From contig OY730175.1 of the NCBI GenBank assembly GCA_963422465.1, positions 2,418,001 through 2,482,000 on the forward strand: a DNA stretch of 64,000 bases, given 5' to 3'. The position numbers and the translations under genes are program-made. This DNA comes from Lichina pygmaea (lineage: Eukaryota > Ascomycota > Lichinomycetes > Lichinales > Lichinaceae). A model generated the notes under the pieces. That model did no database searches, was not told the DNA's origin, and worked only from the letters and a program-made list of their open reading frames with translations. Position 1 is the stretch's first letter; every line of letters begins with the position of its first letter. Below, piece after piece: positions 35,220 to 46,041 of this stretch.

Positions 35220-38200
35220 ATGGATCCCAGACGACGAACCGCGGGCCACACGCCGCCGGGCCCACCTGCCCATGGCGTCCAGTTGCAGGATCCAGGCACG
35301 TACAGACCGCTGGCGACGCCTACCCCGCCGCATGGCGCTCTCGAGATTCCAATGGGGCCAGGCGACCGATTGCAGGCGCAACCGACGGTGAGTGTGGCCT
35401 CGGGCTCGTTGGCGTCGGACGTGCCTGCCATGACTCTCGTGTTGATGGAGCCGGTCCGCTCTAGTACTCGGTCGAGAACGTACACAACTCCCATGGTCAC
35501 AACGCCGAATATGAAGCCCATCACCCTGCCCCGCCACGGGCCTACCACTACCCGCCGCAGGATTACCCCATCTCGCCAGAGGATCACCACGACGCCTACT
35601 TCAACCCTCCTTACGACCCCTCGCCGTCGGAAGTGCCGCTGTCGGACTATCCCACTCAGCGCCACGACGACCAAGCCCAAGCGTACTACGACGACGATCA
35701 TCGACCGATCCTCCAGCCCGACGACCCGTACGGGCCCGATCCGAGCGATCATTCGGTCCATCTCGCCGCGCAGGACTACGCCGACGATGCCGAGGACGGC
35801 GTGGCCGGCCACACCCCCAGCCCGCCACCGATCCGGCGGTGGAAGACCGTCAAGGAAGTGCAGCTGTCCGACGGGAATCTGGTGCTGGACTGCCCCGTCC
35901 CGCCAAAGCTCCTCAGGGAGGTCCCGCACGCCGACCCCCCGGAGAGAGACGAGTTCACGCACATGCGCTACTCCGCCGCCACGTGCGATCCGTCCGAGTT
36001 CTTCGAGAAGCGCTTCACCCTGCGCCAGCGCCTCTTCGCGAAGAAGAGGCACACCGAGCTGTTCATCGTCGTGACCATGTACAACGAGGACGACATCCTC
36101 TTCGCCCGCACCATGAGCGGCGTCTTCAAGAACATCGAGCACATGTGCTCGCGCACCAACAGCAAGACCTGGGGCAAGGATTCGTGGAAGAAGATTGTCG
36201 TGTGCGTCGTCAGCGACGGTCGTGCGAAGATCAACCCTCGGACCCGTGCCGTCTTGGCCGGGATGGGTGTCTACCAAGACGGCATCGCGAAGCAGCAGGT
36301 CAACGGCAAGGACGTCACCGCGCACATATACGAGGTTCGCCCTCTCTCCCCGTCTTCGTCCGGCTCTCTTGGGATGGAGAGCAGAACGCTGACGCGGCCG
36401 TACCCGACTCAGTACACAACCCAGGTGGGGATCAGCCTGCGACACGGCGTCGTCGAACTGGCCCCGAGGGGCATCGAGTGTCCCGTTCAGATGCTCTTCT
36501 GCCTGAAGGAGAAGAATCAGAAGAAGATCAACTCGCATCGGTGGTTCTTTCAAGCGTTCGGCCAGGTGCTGGATCCGAACATCTGCGTCCTCATCGACGC
36601 CGGGACCAGACCCGGCGGCCGATCCATCTACAACCTGTGGAAGGCCTTCGACCTCGAGCCCATGTGCGCCGGCGCTTGCGGCGAGATCAAGGCCATGCTC
36701 GGCCCCGGCGGCAAGAACCTGATCAACCCGCTGATCGCGACGCAGAACTTCGAGTACAAGATGAGCAACATCCTCGACAAGCCGTTGGAGTCGGCCTTCG
36801 GCTTCATCTCGGTCCTGCCCGGGGCCTTCTCGGCCTATCGGTACGTGGCGCTGCAGAACGACAAGTCCGGCACCGGCCCGCTCGAGAAGTACTTTGCCGG
36901 CGAGAAGATGCACGGCGCCAACGCCGGCATCTTCACGGCCAACATGTACCTCGCCGAGGATCGCATCCTCTGCTTCGAGCTCGTCGCCAAGCGCCGCTGC
37001 CACTGGATCCTGCAATACGTCAAGTCGTCCAAGGCCGAGACGGACGTGCCCGACACCATGACGGAGCTGATCCTGCAGCGACGACGATGGCTGAACGGGA
37101 GCTTCTTCGCCGCCGTCTACGCCCTCGCCCACAGTTTCTCCATCTTCCGCAGCGACCACACGATCACGCGGAAGATGTTCTTCCTCGTCGAGTTTCTGTA
37201 TCAGACCATCAGCATGCTGTTCGCCTGGTTTGCTTTGGTAAGTCTTCCGGCGGCTGAAAGGGGGGGGGGGGGGGACCTCGTCTTTCCCGCCCGTCAACGA
37301 TGCTGACGATGAAATACCTCTTCAGGGCAACTTCTTCCTCGTCTTTCACATTCTGACCAAGTTCCTCGGCGAAGACGACCTGCTGGGCGGGACCGGCCGG
37401 GTTTTGGGCGTCGTGGTCGAGTGGTTGTACCTCATGACTCTCTTGACGTGCTTCGTCCTGGCGCTTGGCAACAGACCTCAAGGGTCCAACAAGTTTTACA
37501 TGACGATGGTGTACTTTTGGGTTGTCATGATGATGTATGTTAAACTCTCCTCCTGTCTGCATCGCCAGGCGTTACTGGCAGGAATTCTGATGCGTGCTGC
37601 TCCAGGTACCTGGTCTTCGCGTCCATCTTCATCACCGTCAAATCGATCCAGAAGCAAGTGTCGGAGAAGGAATTCACAGTGTCGGATCTTTTCAGGAACC
37701 AATTCTTCTTTACGCTCATCGTGTCGCTCATGTCGACCTGGGTTCTCTGGTTGGTCGTGTCCATCCTGTTCCTCGATCCGTGGCATATGGCTACGTCGGT
37801 ACGTCTACGACTCTCTACTCCTCCTCCTCCTCCTCTCTTACCACAGCACCCTGACAAGGCCTCTCCAAGTTCTTCCAATATCTCCTCATGACACCGACGT
37901 ACATCAACATCCTGAACGTGTACGCCTTCTGCAACACGCACGACATCACGTGGGGCACCAAAGGAGATGACAAGGCCGAGAAGCTGTCGTCCGTGAACCT
38001 GAAGCCGGGCGGCAAGGTCGACGTCGACATCCCGACCGACGACGCCGACCTCAACACCCAGTACGACAACGAGCTCAAGACGCTCTCGGTCAAGGCCGCC
38101 AAGGAGGAGAAGCAGCTCTCGCCGGCGGAGAAGCAGGAGGACTACTACAAGGGCTTCCGCAGCGCCGTCGTGCTCGTCTGGATGTTCTGCAACTTTGCCC

Positions 38201-38504
38201 TCGCCGCCGTCGTGCTCAGCGCCGCCGGCCTCGAGCGCGTCAACGTCGAGGAGGACGCCGAGCAGAGCGAGACCGATCGGCGCGCCAACATCTTCATGGC
38301 CGTCGTGTTGTGGTCCGTCGCGGGGCTTTCGGCGTTCAGGTTCATCGGTGCCGTCTGGTTCTTGATCATTCGAGCCGTATGTTCTTCTTTTCCCTTCTAC
38401 CCTGCCAACCATATCGCATCCCGTCCCACTTTGCCCCTCTTCAATCTCGAAGAAAGCAAACGACTAACAAACCTTATTCAACTTCTTAGTTCCGCGGCGT
38501 ATAA
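35220..38504 (+). CDS. CHS1: Chitin synthase, class I
   Basis: This processive family-2 glycosyltransferase of the plasma membrane or chitosomes makes chitin from UDP-GlcNAc. Seven exons (35220-35387, 35465-36334, 36413-37237, 37326-37534, 37606-37798, 37870-38376, 38490-38504) join in frame to 928 residues. The N-terminus is Pro/Tyr/His/Asp-rich and poorly conserved. The catalytic core shows [85 protein letters not shown], the EDR motif ([11 protein letters not shown]) and the product-binding [22 protein letters not shown] and [20 protein letters not shown] are class I signatures; class II and III differ here. Several membrane segments follow, and the 15-nt last exon supplies FRGV, the usual C-terminal end. 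A 15-nt G run sits in the third intron. The link to the Slt2 pathway is functional knowledge, not shown here. Confidence 0.96.
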
Positions 38505-39947
38505 ACACAGTCTCGAAGCGATCCAGCGCACAAAATCTTCCGGACGGCGTTTTCGTTTGCGCACTTTGACAATGCTTTCTTTTTTTCAGCGCGGTTGTAC
38601 TTTATCCTGGCTCCGCATCCCTCCATGCTATGGTATCCACCCATTTCATCCTATCCCATCCTCTCATCCCAGCCCTTGTCGGTCATTGCGTCAGTCTGTC
38701 AGTCTGTCTGCCAGTCTGTCTGTCCATCTGTCCCTCTCACTGTTCATGTGACTCATGAACGGCAGCCTGACCGTCCCTTCTTCTCTCAGCCCGTCTGTTC
38801 TACTCATTATACCTCTGTCCGGCCGTTCCTTCAGTTGTCCAATAGTTTGGACACCCCAAGTTACTCTCCTCGCTCTCCCTCCCTCTCACCACATCAGTAG
38901 CATAAAACCCCAACCCAAATCAAACAACCAATGAATCAGCCAATGAGCCAACTAGTGGATCGACCAATGCCAACCAACGAACCAACCAACAAATCAATCA
39001 GTCCAACACCCCCTCTTCCTCCCGCCAGCCTTCTTGCAAGGCCGTGCATCTATCCTACGACAACCCTCGTGCTGTATCAAGGGCACGACCGTCCAACCCT
39101 CAATCCTTTCCATCTCTCCACTCCTCTGTCCTTCTATCCCTCCATCCCTCTATCCCTCCATCTCTCCATCCTCCATCTCTTCGTCTCTCTTCACCAGAGC
39201 CATCATCCAAGATTCCACCGGGGCGATCACAACCCTGGCAAGACAAGCCACCTGATCCCCCTTATCGTCACTCACATCGCGTGTTTGCGGGTGCGCGTAC
39301 ACTTGCAGTACAGTTACGTACAGAAATGCCGCCGTGAAACGATGCAGCGCGGTGATCACGGCATCGGTACAGATGTGTAGAGCGAATCACTGTAATTATG
39401 TGTTGATTATCCCCCCCCCCTCTGTCTCTTCTGTTCTAGGGCCGTCCGTCTACGGTACTTTGTCGTCTGCTTTCCTCCTTCCGCTCGCCTTTTTGCGTTG
39501 TTCTTCTGCTGTCATCTGCGCCCTTCTCTTTTATTCTGTCCGCTGCTCGCTCCTGTCTCCTCTCCCCAATCTCTTCGCAACTCTTGAGACTCCCTCGTAT
39601 CTCCTCGTCTAGCACCCGCCACAAACATCTCAAGATCTGAGACTGCGGTGCTGTGCTGTGCTGCGCTGCGCTGCGCTTGGGTTTGTTGGACTGGGATGCA
39701 TGGTGTAATGCCAATGTAGGGTAGGGTAGGTGGATAGATGTCTGGTATTATGGATCTGAGTAGCGGAGTGGTGGAGTAATTAACACTGAAAGAACAGTGT
39801 CACGCCAGATTGATGTACGTTGCTACCGCAACGGTACATTTCTGCGGTCGATGGTGCGATGTACTACTTGTAGAACGAAAGGGAGAACTAGTGTACTCGG
39901 TCTTTGTAGAGAAGCAAGGCACCTCCGGACGAACAACCGGGGTTTGG
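38505..39947. repeat. Intergenic with pyrimidine-rich simple repeats
   Basis: No gene is recognised between the convergent chitin synthase and CorA-like genes. It holds a CTGT/CAGT repeat (about 38690-38745), CCAACCAA-type repeats (38920-39005), a CCATCTCT/CCCTCTAT array (39110-39185), a C10 run (about 39411-39420) and a GCTGTGCTGC array (39650-39676). Confidence 0.6.
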
Positions 39948-41417
39948 CTATGTTCTGCTCCGCCTCGCACGTGATAGCCTGCTAAAGACCGAAAGCCTGC
40001 CGTGCCTGCCAAAGGCCGAGTTGGCCGGCCTGGCAGCGTCGGATTCCTGGGCTCGTCTGAAGCCGACGAAAGCAAAGAAAAGAACCAAAGCAAAGGCCAA
40101 GGAGGCAGCGGCCACGGCAAAGACCCACAGGCTCAAGCTGCCCTCGCCAAACTCCTTGAAGTTCATGCCGAAGAACGAGGTGACGAAGCTGAGCGGGACG
40201 AAGACGAGCGCGAGCTTGGTCAGCCGGTTGACGCTTTGGGCCTGCAGGATCGATCTCTCGGACGCCTCGACGGCGAGTCGCGATTCCCGCAGCGACATCA
40301 TACCGACGTGTCGGTTGAGGTAGTCCCGTAGATCCTCCTGCGCCTTCTCTGCGCGCGCCAGGACGTCTCGGAAGTCCTCGGCCAGCAACTCCGCTCGGCC
40401 CGGTGGCCCCATCGCGGGGAATCGCGAGATGCTCTTCAGCGTGGACCGAAGATTCGCTTCCATGTCGTGCAGCCCCGTCCAGCACACCTCGAGGACCGTG
40501 GCCGCAGCGAGTGCCGCGGCCCCGGAGGCGAACTCCTTTTCGAGCAGCTCGACGTAGTTCTGTACCCATATGTTCATCTCCGCAGCGAAGAGCCGCGCAA
40601 ACGGATAGATGAACCGTGCCGGGTGCTCGTGCGCCGATTTGACCGCCTTGGGCTGCATCTTGAGCAGCACAGCCTCGGACCACGTCGAAGAGAGCCGGCG
40701 AAGGTGTTGTGGCAAGCCATCGAAATCAGCTGGTCGCAAAGCTCGCTCGCTGTACCGAGCATGACTGGAAGAGAGCTCGTGTTGTCCATCCCTGGAGAAT
40801 ATTATCGCTGGAGATGGAAGAGATTAGGCTAGCTGTTCCAATACGTTCGGCGTCATTTCAAACCGATACGTTTATAGGAGAATGATACCTGTGTTGGCAG
40901 ATTTGTCCTTGTCCATGCCTTCACAGACCAGAAGCGCAGAAAAGGCAAGAGAATCGACGCCCACCTCCAAGGAGAACATGTCTGACGGCAATGGCTCCAC
41001 CCAGTGAGACTGCGTACGTCGCGCTGTCGCAGGACATAGCGCCTCGCGGGTGTTCCAATAGTGAGCGAAGTGGCCCCAGAAAAAAGCCGGGTCGATCCAG
41101 AAATGCATTCCAACAGCATTGACCACGTCACGATCGACGCTCCACGATTGTCTGTACTTGACGTGAACGATGCGTGTCCGAGCCGATGCTGGCCGGTGTC
41201 GAAGCACGTCGACTAGTGCCGGGACGCTCCCGCTGCAGTCCTGCCTGCGCAGTCCGCCATCGTCGTCGCCGTCGATGACGGATACACATGTCTCCGATGG
41301 AGAGGCGCCAGATGCGGCCAGGAAGTTGCCCAGCCAGCTGTACTCGGGATAAGCCTCCTGTAGATCCGCCACATAGTCGCGGTAGGTGTGGAAAGACAGG
41401 CTGCGGTCAAGTGCCAT
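39948..41417 (-). CDS. CorA-like membrane protein, GMN type
   Basis: This is a CorA-superfamily (2-TM-GxN) membrane protein of the diverged fungal branch, predicted to act as a divalent-cation channel or a relative of one. Two exons (40889-41417, 39948-40807) join as ACA G|CG ATA to 462 residues. The N-terminal cytoplasmic part has no motif I recognise (SFHTYRDYVADLQEAY). The C-terminal part has the long helix leading to TM1 (ILQAQSVNRLTKLALVFVPL), then the signature GMN in SFVTSFFGMNFKEFG, then TM2 (LWVFAVAAASLAFALVLFF). The tail is basic. This is the canonical order for CorA, but sequence outside the TM pair is remote from yeast Alr1 or Mnr2, so the cation and membrane are unknown. A second member lies 4.6 kb to the right. 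Confidence 0.85.
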
Positions 41418-41771
41418 GGCTGATCGTGTTCCAGAGCCAGCTGAATGGATCTGGTTTCTTCTCCCTAGCCCAGATACGCGGTTGCGATGTCAAGTCTTCG
41501 ACGCCCATCCTGGCCACCAATGCTCCGTACATACCGTACAGTACGGTACGGTACCGGCACCGGTGAGAGATGACGGGAGCCAATTCTCTATGCCCAAACC
41601 TATTAGCACCTGGAGATCAATAGAGCCTTGTTGAACGATGAGATAACTGGTGTAACTTACTGGTACGGTCTTGATGTCCGATCCTGCTACGATGGGGGGA
41701 GTCCAACTCTGGTCACGTGTCTTGGGACAATCTACCGTAGATCTGCCCTGACTCTGGGAACCTCGAGGCCA
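41418..41771. promoter_or_regulatory. Divergent promoter with GGTACC palindromes
   Basis: This short interval separates the starts of the CorA-like gene and the unknown 503-residue gene. Overlapping GTACCG/GGTACC palindromes occupy about 41528-41562. Confidence 0.55.
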
Positions 41772-43283
41772 ATGTCAGCACAATTCAAGCGCACTCCGCG
41801 TTTCGCGCTGCCGTCGTCAAGTAAACCCGCCTTCTCGTCGTCGGCGCCTTTTCCGCGACACATTGCGCCTGCTGAAGATATTGAAGAAGATGACGCGGCT
41901 TCCTGTACAGATCCTACCAACGACCATGAGCCGGGAGCACTGCTGTCCTCAGGCGGAAATCTGGAGGATATCTTGACCTCGGCTCCGATATCGAACATCG
42001 TCATCGGCAAGGCTCGGAGGAAGGATGATGACAGAATACATCGTCATCACATGCACAAAGTTGTGCGAAGGGATGGCGTGCACGAGGATATCGAGTCCAG
42101 TCCTGCCTATGATGAAATGCCGATGGAGACGGACGAGGTGCCGTCAGAAGAAACAACGTATCGTGAGATGCAGAGTTTGACGGACCAAGAGTCAGCATAC
42201 CGAAGGATGAATGATAGTACAGACGACGACCTCGAAGACATATTCGCCATCTTCACTGAGATTCCACGACGCGAGAAGCGGCGCCGCCAAGAAGACGACT
42301 CGCCTTCCCTCCCTCGTCGTGCTCGCTACGAACAGCAGCAGACCACAGACCAGGAGAGGCAGCATGCAGAGTTTAACGATCTCACGGCCAACGCCTCTTC
42401 TCCAATAGCTTCCCCTCTGACATCTCCAGTCGAGCCAACACGGAGAGCAACGAAAACCCCTGGCCATACTGCACCACTCTCGTCATCGCAGTTCCCGTTA
42501 TCTGGAAGGAGACACTTTCTACACCGAACCCCTGGCACATCCGACACTCAGGATCAGCAGGAGCGTACAGGCATCATGACACTTCCACCAGACTTCTCAC
42601 CGCATCGACAGAAGCGGTCTGGGAGAGGGGAACAGAGATTCGTGCCGAATGGCCTAGCCGCAAAAGTGAGAGATTGGATTATTCAGTCGTCTTCCAGTCC
42701 GTCCTTGGGTTCAGCATTTCCGGCGTCGAGGAGGCTATTCGCACAGAGCAATCATGCGAACGCAGCAGATTACACGCACCAAGTCAGGGTCACGAGGACG
42801 AAGCGGCTCTCAGCCTCTTCCCAGCCCGCTATGTCGCCGCCCGTGGCTTTCCCGTCAGGACATTCTGCTGCAGACAATCTACGTTGCTTGGCCGACGCGT
42901 GCACTCCCGAGGTCACGCTTCTTCGAGGCCATGTGCTCTCGTCCGCACCGTCGTCAGCAGGCTCGCCTTCACCTCGGCATTCCGAGTCTCATCTCGCTCT
43001 ACCCATCGATGGCAAGGCCCAACAACAAACAAACGTCCTCCTTCTGGGCCGTGGCACGACGCTTTCGAGCACAGCGAGCCGCGACAGACAATCGCTCCCA
43101 AGGGCTCGAGCGCCGGACATCGAACAAGGCGATACGATCGGCATCAAACATCCGACTTGGACCGTCGCTCTACCGCGCAGGACGCTCCCGGAGGAGCGCT
43201 GTCAGATGGCTGAAAGGGCCGACGACGAGGAGCAGGGGCAAATCCAGGAATGGAGAGTTGCCGTCAACTGGTGTCTTTTCTAG
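41772..43283 (+). CDS. Unknown protein, 503 residues, possible C-terminal OB-like end
   Basis: I do not recognise the family. A single exon encodes a mostly disordered, Ser/Pro/Arg/Asp-rich protein starting MSAQFKRTPRFALPSSSK. The chosen start opens the K-R-T-P-R-F motif, though the frame is open for another 48 codons upstream. The middle is acidic (DDDLEDIFAIF) with basic clusters (PRREKRRRQEDD), suggesting a nuclear protein. The last 190 residues look conserved in type: RFVPNGLAAKVRDWIIQ, then TNVLLLGRGTT, EQGDTIGIKHPTWTVALP and a terminal EWRVAVNWCLF. The alternation G-D-x-I-x-I-xx-P-x-W resembles a small beta-barrel of the OB type, but this is an inference from pattern alone. A LINE tail was inserted about 35 bp after the stop. 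Confidence 0.7.
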   Translation: MSAQFKRTPRFALPSSSKPAFSSSAPFPRHIAPAEDIEEDDAASCTDPTNDHEPGALLSSGGNLEDILTSAPISNIVIGKARRKDDDRIHRHHMHKVVRRDGVHEDIESSPAYDEMPMETDEVPSEETTYREMQSLTDQESAYRRMNDSTDDDLEDIFAIFTEIPRREKRRRQEDDSPSLPRRARYEQQQTTDQERQHAEFNDLTANASSPIASPLTSPVEPTRRATKTPGHTAPLSSSQFPLSGRRHFLHRTPGTSDTQDQQERTGIMTLPPDFSPHRQKRSGRGEQRFVPNGLAAKVRDWIIQSSSSPSLGSAFPASRRLFAQSNHANAADYTHQVRVTRTKRLSASSQPAMSPPVAFPSGHSAADNLRCLADACTPEVTLLRGHVLSSAPSSAGSPSPRHSESHLALPIDGKAQQQTNVLLLGRGTTLSSTASRDRQSLPRARAPDIEQGDTIGIKHPTWTVALPRRTLPEERCQMAERADDEEQGQIQEWRVAVNWCLF

Positions 43284-43318
43284 CGATGACGGCGCTCGTG
43301 CTTGAGTCACTACTCATC

Positions 43319-43566
43319 ATTCATTTGATTTTAAATTTTTTTTTTTGATTCTTGCACTGATAGTAGCTTCACAGTCATGCAGATCTTCTAGCTCATAGTG
43401 AAATCTTTCAGAAAACCCCTTTGAAGGGATTAAAAAAAACCCCCCCGAAAGCAGGGTGTGTGGCTAGGAGATTCAACAAAAAAAAGGATTCTTGTATAGG
43501 GGTCTGGCAGATAAAGCAAAGGACTTGGATGTTGGGATGAGAATGGTGGAGTTTAAAATGCCAGAG
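43319..43566 (-). mobile_element. Short LINE 3'-tail copy 3
   Basis: About 248 bp are homologous, in reverse orientation, to the 3' UTR of the LINE at 62469-63595 (block gcagatcttctagct, then gaaagcagggtgtg). It carries A- and C-run expansions near 43431-43446. Flanking copies of actactc[a/g]tc at 43309-43318 and 43567-43576 look like a 10-bp target-site duplication with one mismatch. It is more diverged than copy 2, so probably older. Confidence 0.8.
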
Positions 43567-43762
43567 ACTACTCGTCGTACGGGCCGAACTCCATCGCAAC
43601 TGTGAATCACGCCGGTCGGAATCCGCAGCGGCAACAGCGTTTTGAGCGGATGTGATTGTCATGGTCGAAGGTGGAATGGAATGTTGAGTTACCTACGGCC
43701 CAGCTACTATTAATTGCCACCATCGCACCGAAGTACGTACGGGACGGGATGACCTGGTCGCT

Positions 43763-43788
43763 GGGGGGGGGGGGGGGGGGGGGGGGGG
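43763..43788. repeat. G26 homopolymer
   Basis: A run of 26 G begins the 3' flank of the HAD phosphatase gene, seven bases beyond its stop codon, so the transcript would carry C26 just after the coding region. Confidence 0.95.
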
Positions 43789-43794
43789 AACAGA

Positions 43795-43930
43795 TCAGGA
43801 GGACAGGTTCGTCGACCCGGTGACGTTGATGCCGTAGCGCTCGTAAGAAAAGTCCTCGAGACCGAGCAGTATGTCCGCCCAGCCGTCGTCGACGTGTCTC
43901 GACAAGTTCTCGCTGGGCTGCTGAGATGGC

Positions 43931-43966
<36 letters not shown>

Positions 43967-45154
43967 CGCGCACCGGCGCGGACAGTCCGTGCGAGCTGCT
44001 GCGCCGGATCGTCGTCCATGAAGCTCTCGGTGAGTCCCGCCAGCACGTATCTCTCGCGTCCGCGGAACTCGGCCAACAGCCCCTCGTGCGGCACCCAGAC
44101 GACGCGCATGCCGGCGCGGCGGCCGGCTTCGACGCCCGGCACCGAGTCCTCGAAGACGAGGCACTCTCGCGGTTCGATCGGCCGCTGCGAGCCGTCCGTC
44201 GCCCTCAGGCGCTCGTTGATCGTCTGCAGCGCGACGAGGAATATGTCGGGCGCCGGCTTGCCCCTGCCGCGCGGGATGCGCTCGTCGTCCCCGAGCACCC
44301 TCTGCTCGCGAGGAAAGACCGAGAACAGCCCTTCCAGGTGTGCGGTCTTGGCCCGGAACCGCGGGGCGGTCGTCGACGTCGCGAGCGCCAGTTCGACGCC
44401 GCGAGACGTCTTCTGAGACAGCGTCTGCAGGAGCTGCTCAACCCCCGGCAGAGGCTTCGCGTTCGGCCACTCTCGGGTCTGGTGTTCGGATACCTTGGCC
44501 CTGTATTCTTCCAGCGAGATGGGTAGCCGGGCCCACTCCTGGAATATGGCGCTGGCCTAGAGTGAAAGATGGCTTCTATGTTCAACGATCTGTCCGTACT
44601 CGGAAGATCACGATCTTCATACGAACGTCACAAGAGATAGACACGACATACAAAGACAAAAGATCAGGTAGTGGATGATAAAGATAGATCAAGTGGACAA
44701 TACAAGCTGTTCAACCTACTGAACACCCCCGTCGACAGACCAACAAACACCAGAGCTTCAAAAGATAGGGAAATGATATGAATTACCTCCGCAGCAGGCC
44801 GACCCTGTAACTGCGCCTTGACACTCCAGGGGATGTTCGGCCTGCCGTACTCTCGCAGGACCATGTTCGTGCACAGCGTGTAGATATCCTCGGTGTTGAT
44901 CAAAAGGCCGTCCATATCGAAGATACATGCTCGCACTGGCGGAAACCTTTTTTGGGGGGGGGGCGGGAGACGCAGGTGGGAGCTGACGTTAGCATGATGC
45001 CGTAGGTAGCTGGTCCGGACGAACGGAGCGCGGAAACAGGGTGTTCACAGAGGCCTCGTTTGACGGGAACTCACTCCGTTGTAGGGGCTCCTGCCTGAGG
45101 TTTGGCTTCATTGGAAGTTTTCTGCATGTGATCGAGTGGGTCGCTGGTCGCCAT
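43795..45154 (-). CDS. HAD-superfamily phosphatase (pseudouridine-5'-phosphatase-like)
   Basis: This is a haloacid-dehalogenase-type phosphatase of subfamily IA. Three exons (45075-45154, 44787-44946, 43795-44556) join in frame to 333 residues. Motif I is PPVRACIFDMDGLLINTEDI (nucleophile Asp and DxD). The cap helix region includes IFQEWARLPISLEEY. Motif II is in ELALATSTT, and motifs III-IV appear in GRGKPAPDIFLVAL and CLVFEDSVPGVEAGRRAGM. The layout matches HDHD1-type pseudouridine-5'-phosphatases and yeast Dog/Gpp-like enzymes; the substrate is unproven. Oddities are a C-terminal extension with a (GD)n run encoded by a GTCGCC repeat near 43942-43972 and an insert RLRATDGSQRPIEP in the core. 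The first exon was found by extending beyond the nucleophile and restores FPPVRACIFDMDG. The acceptor AAG of intron 1 follows an A6 tract. Confidence 0.87.
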
Positions 45155-46041
45155 GACGGCCAGGATAAGAGGGCAGACGAGACGGCCTGAGATGGTTTTC
45201 CGTCAGACCAACCTGTGCCTGCAGCTTACGTGGCGTCTTGAATCAAGGCTATTCCCGGGAGGCATCCATGACATCTTCGTTCCGACTGGGTGGAAGAACT
45301 GAGCACTGCACGGTACCTATACACACGGTACCGGTACCGTACCTTGCAGTGCCGCGATAGCTGCGGCTCGCGCGCTTATATCCTTCTTCGTTGAATCTGA
45401 GCTTTTTGGTCAGGCTCAGCGGTACGTGTTAGACTTTGCCATCTGTTGCGGCCACAGGGCTGAGGCTGGCTTAGTCAGTAGTGTTAGTCAGCTAGATAGG
45501 GGGCCATGTAGCCCTCGGGTCCGAGAGGGCGTCAATGATCATCACTTCTCCCCGCTCAGAGCAGGCCATTCCCTTTTAGCTCCAGCACCATCTGCCATGA
45601 TTTCGTCCGAGGCCAGGTTAGCACGAAGTTCTTGAATTCGAATGAAATTATACTGCAGTATTTTTCAGCCGAGACGACGACTATACATATTCAGGAGGAA
45701 GCTGTAGATGTTGTTGCCAAACTGAAATGTGGGAGCAGGATTGATAATGTCCATTGATGTTTCTCTTCAAATTCATTAGCTACTTTTTCGGGCGACTGTA
45801 CAGACTTAGTCACAGGGTGTTCGCGCTCTCAGGATGAATGCCACCACTCGCAAGTAAGCCATTCTTTGAAGGACGTCTCCCGGTCCTCCAAGACCGACTT
45901 CCAGAACTTCTTATTTGAGCTTGACAGCTCTATCACCTGCCTCTTGTCGTGACATCCTAGACCGAAGCTCCCGAGACTCCATTTCATGGCGAAAAGTATC
46001 CAGTGGTCACCGTAGCACATCTACCGAAGGATTCGTCCTCC
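45155..46041. promoter_or_regulatory. Intergenic, HAD gene upstream region
   Basis: No gene is recognised. A GGTACC/GTACC-rich tract (about 45312-45346) lies 160-190 bp upstream of the HAD start. A transposon-end-like repeat follows at 45458-45515. Confidence 0.5.
45458..45515 (+). repeat. 58-bp repeat shared with the pogo-like element edge
   Basis: This segment (core cttagtcagtagtgttagtc) is nearly identical, with two mismatches, to 61498-61555. The latter flanks the pogo-like transposon at the right edge. Similarity stops at both ends, which suits a solo terminal repeat or remnant of a non-autonomous relative. No second, inverted copy was found next to it. Confidence 0.75.

Noticed and set aside
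35180-37297. Minus-strand open frame of 705 codons
   Set aside because: It mirrors the chitin synthase exons and reads through introns; no family features.
41628-41771. Upstream extension of the 503-residue gene
   Set aside because: Extra codons look unlike the rest and cross a GTAC-rich promoter-type tract; the internal ATG starts the sensible protein.
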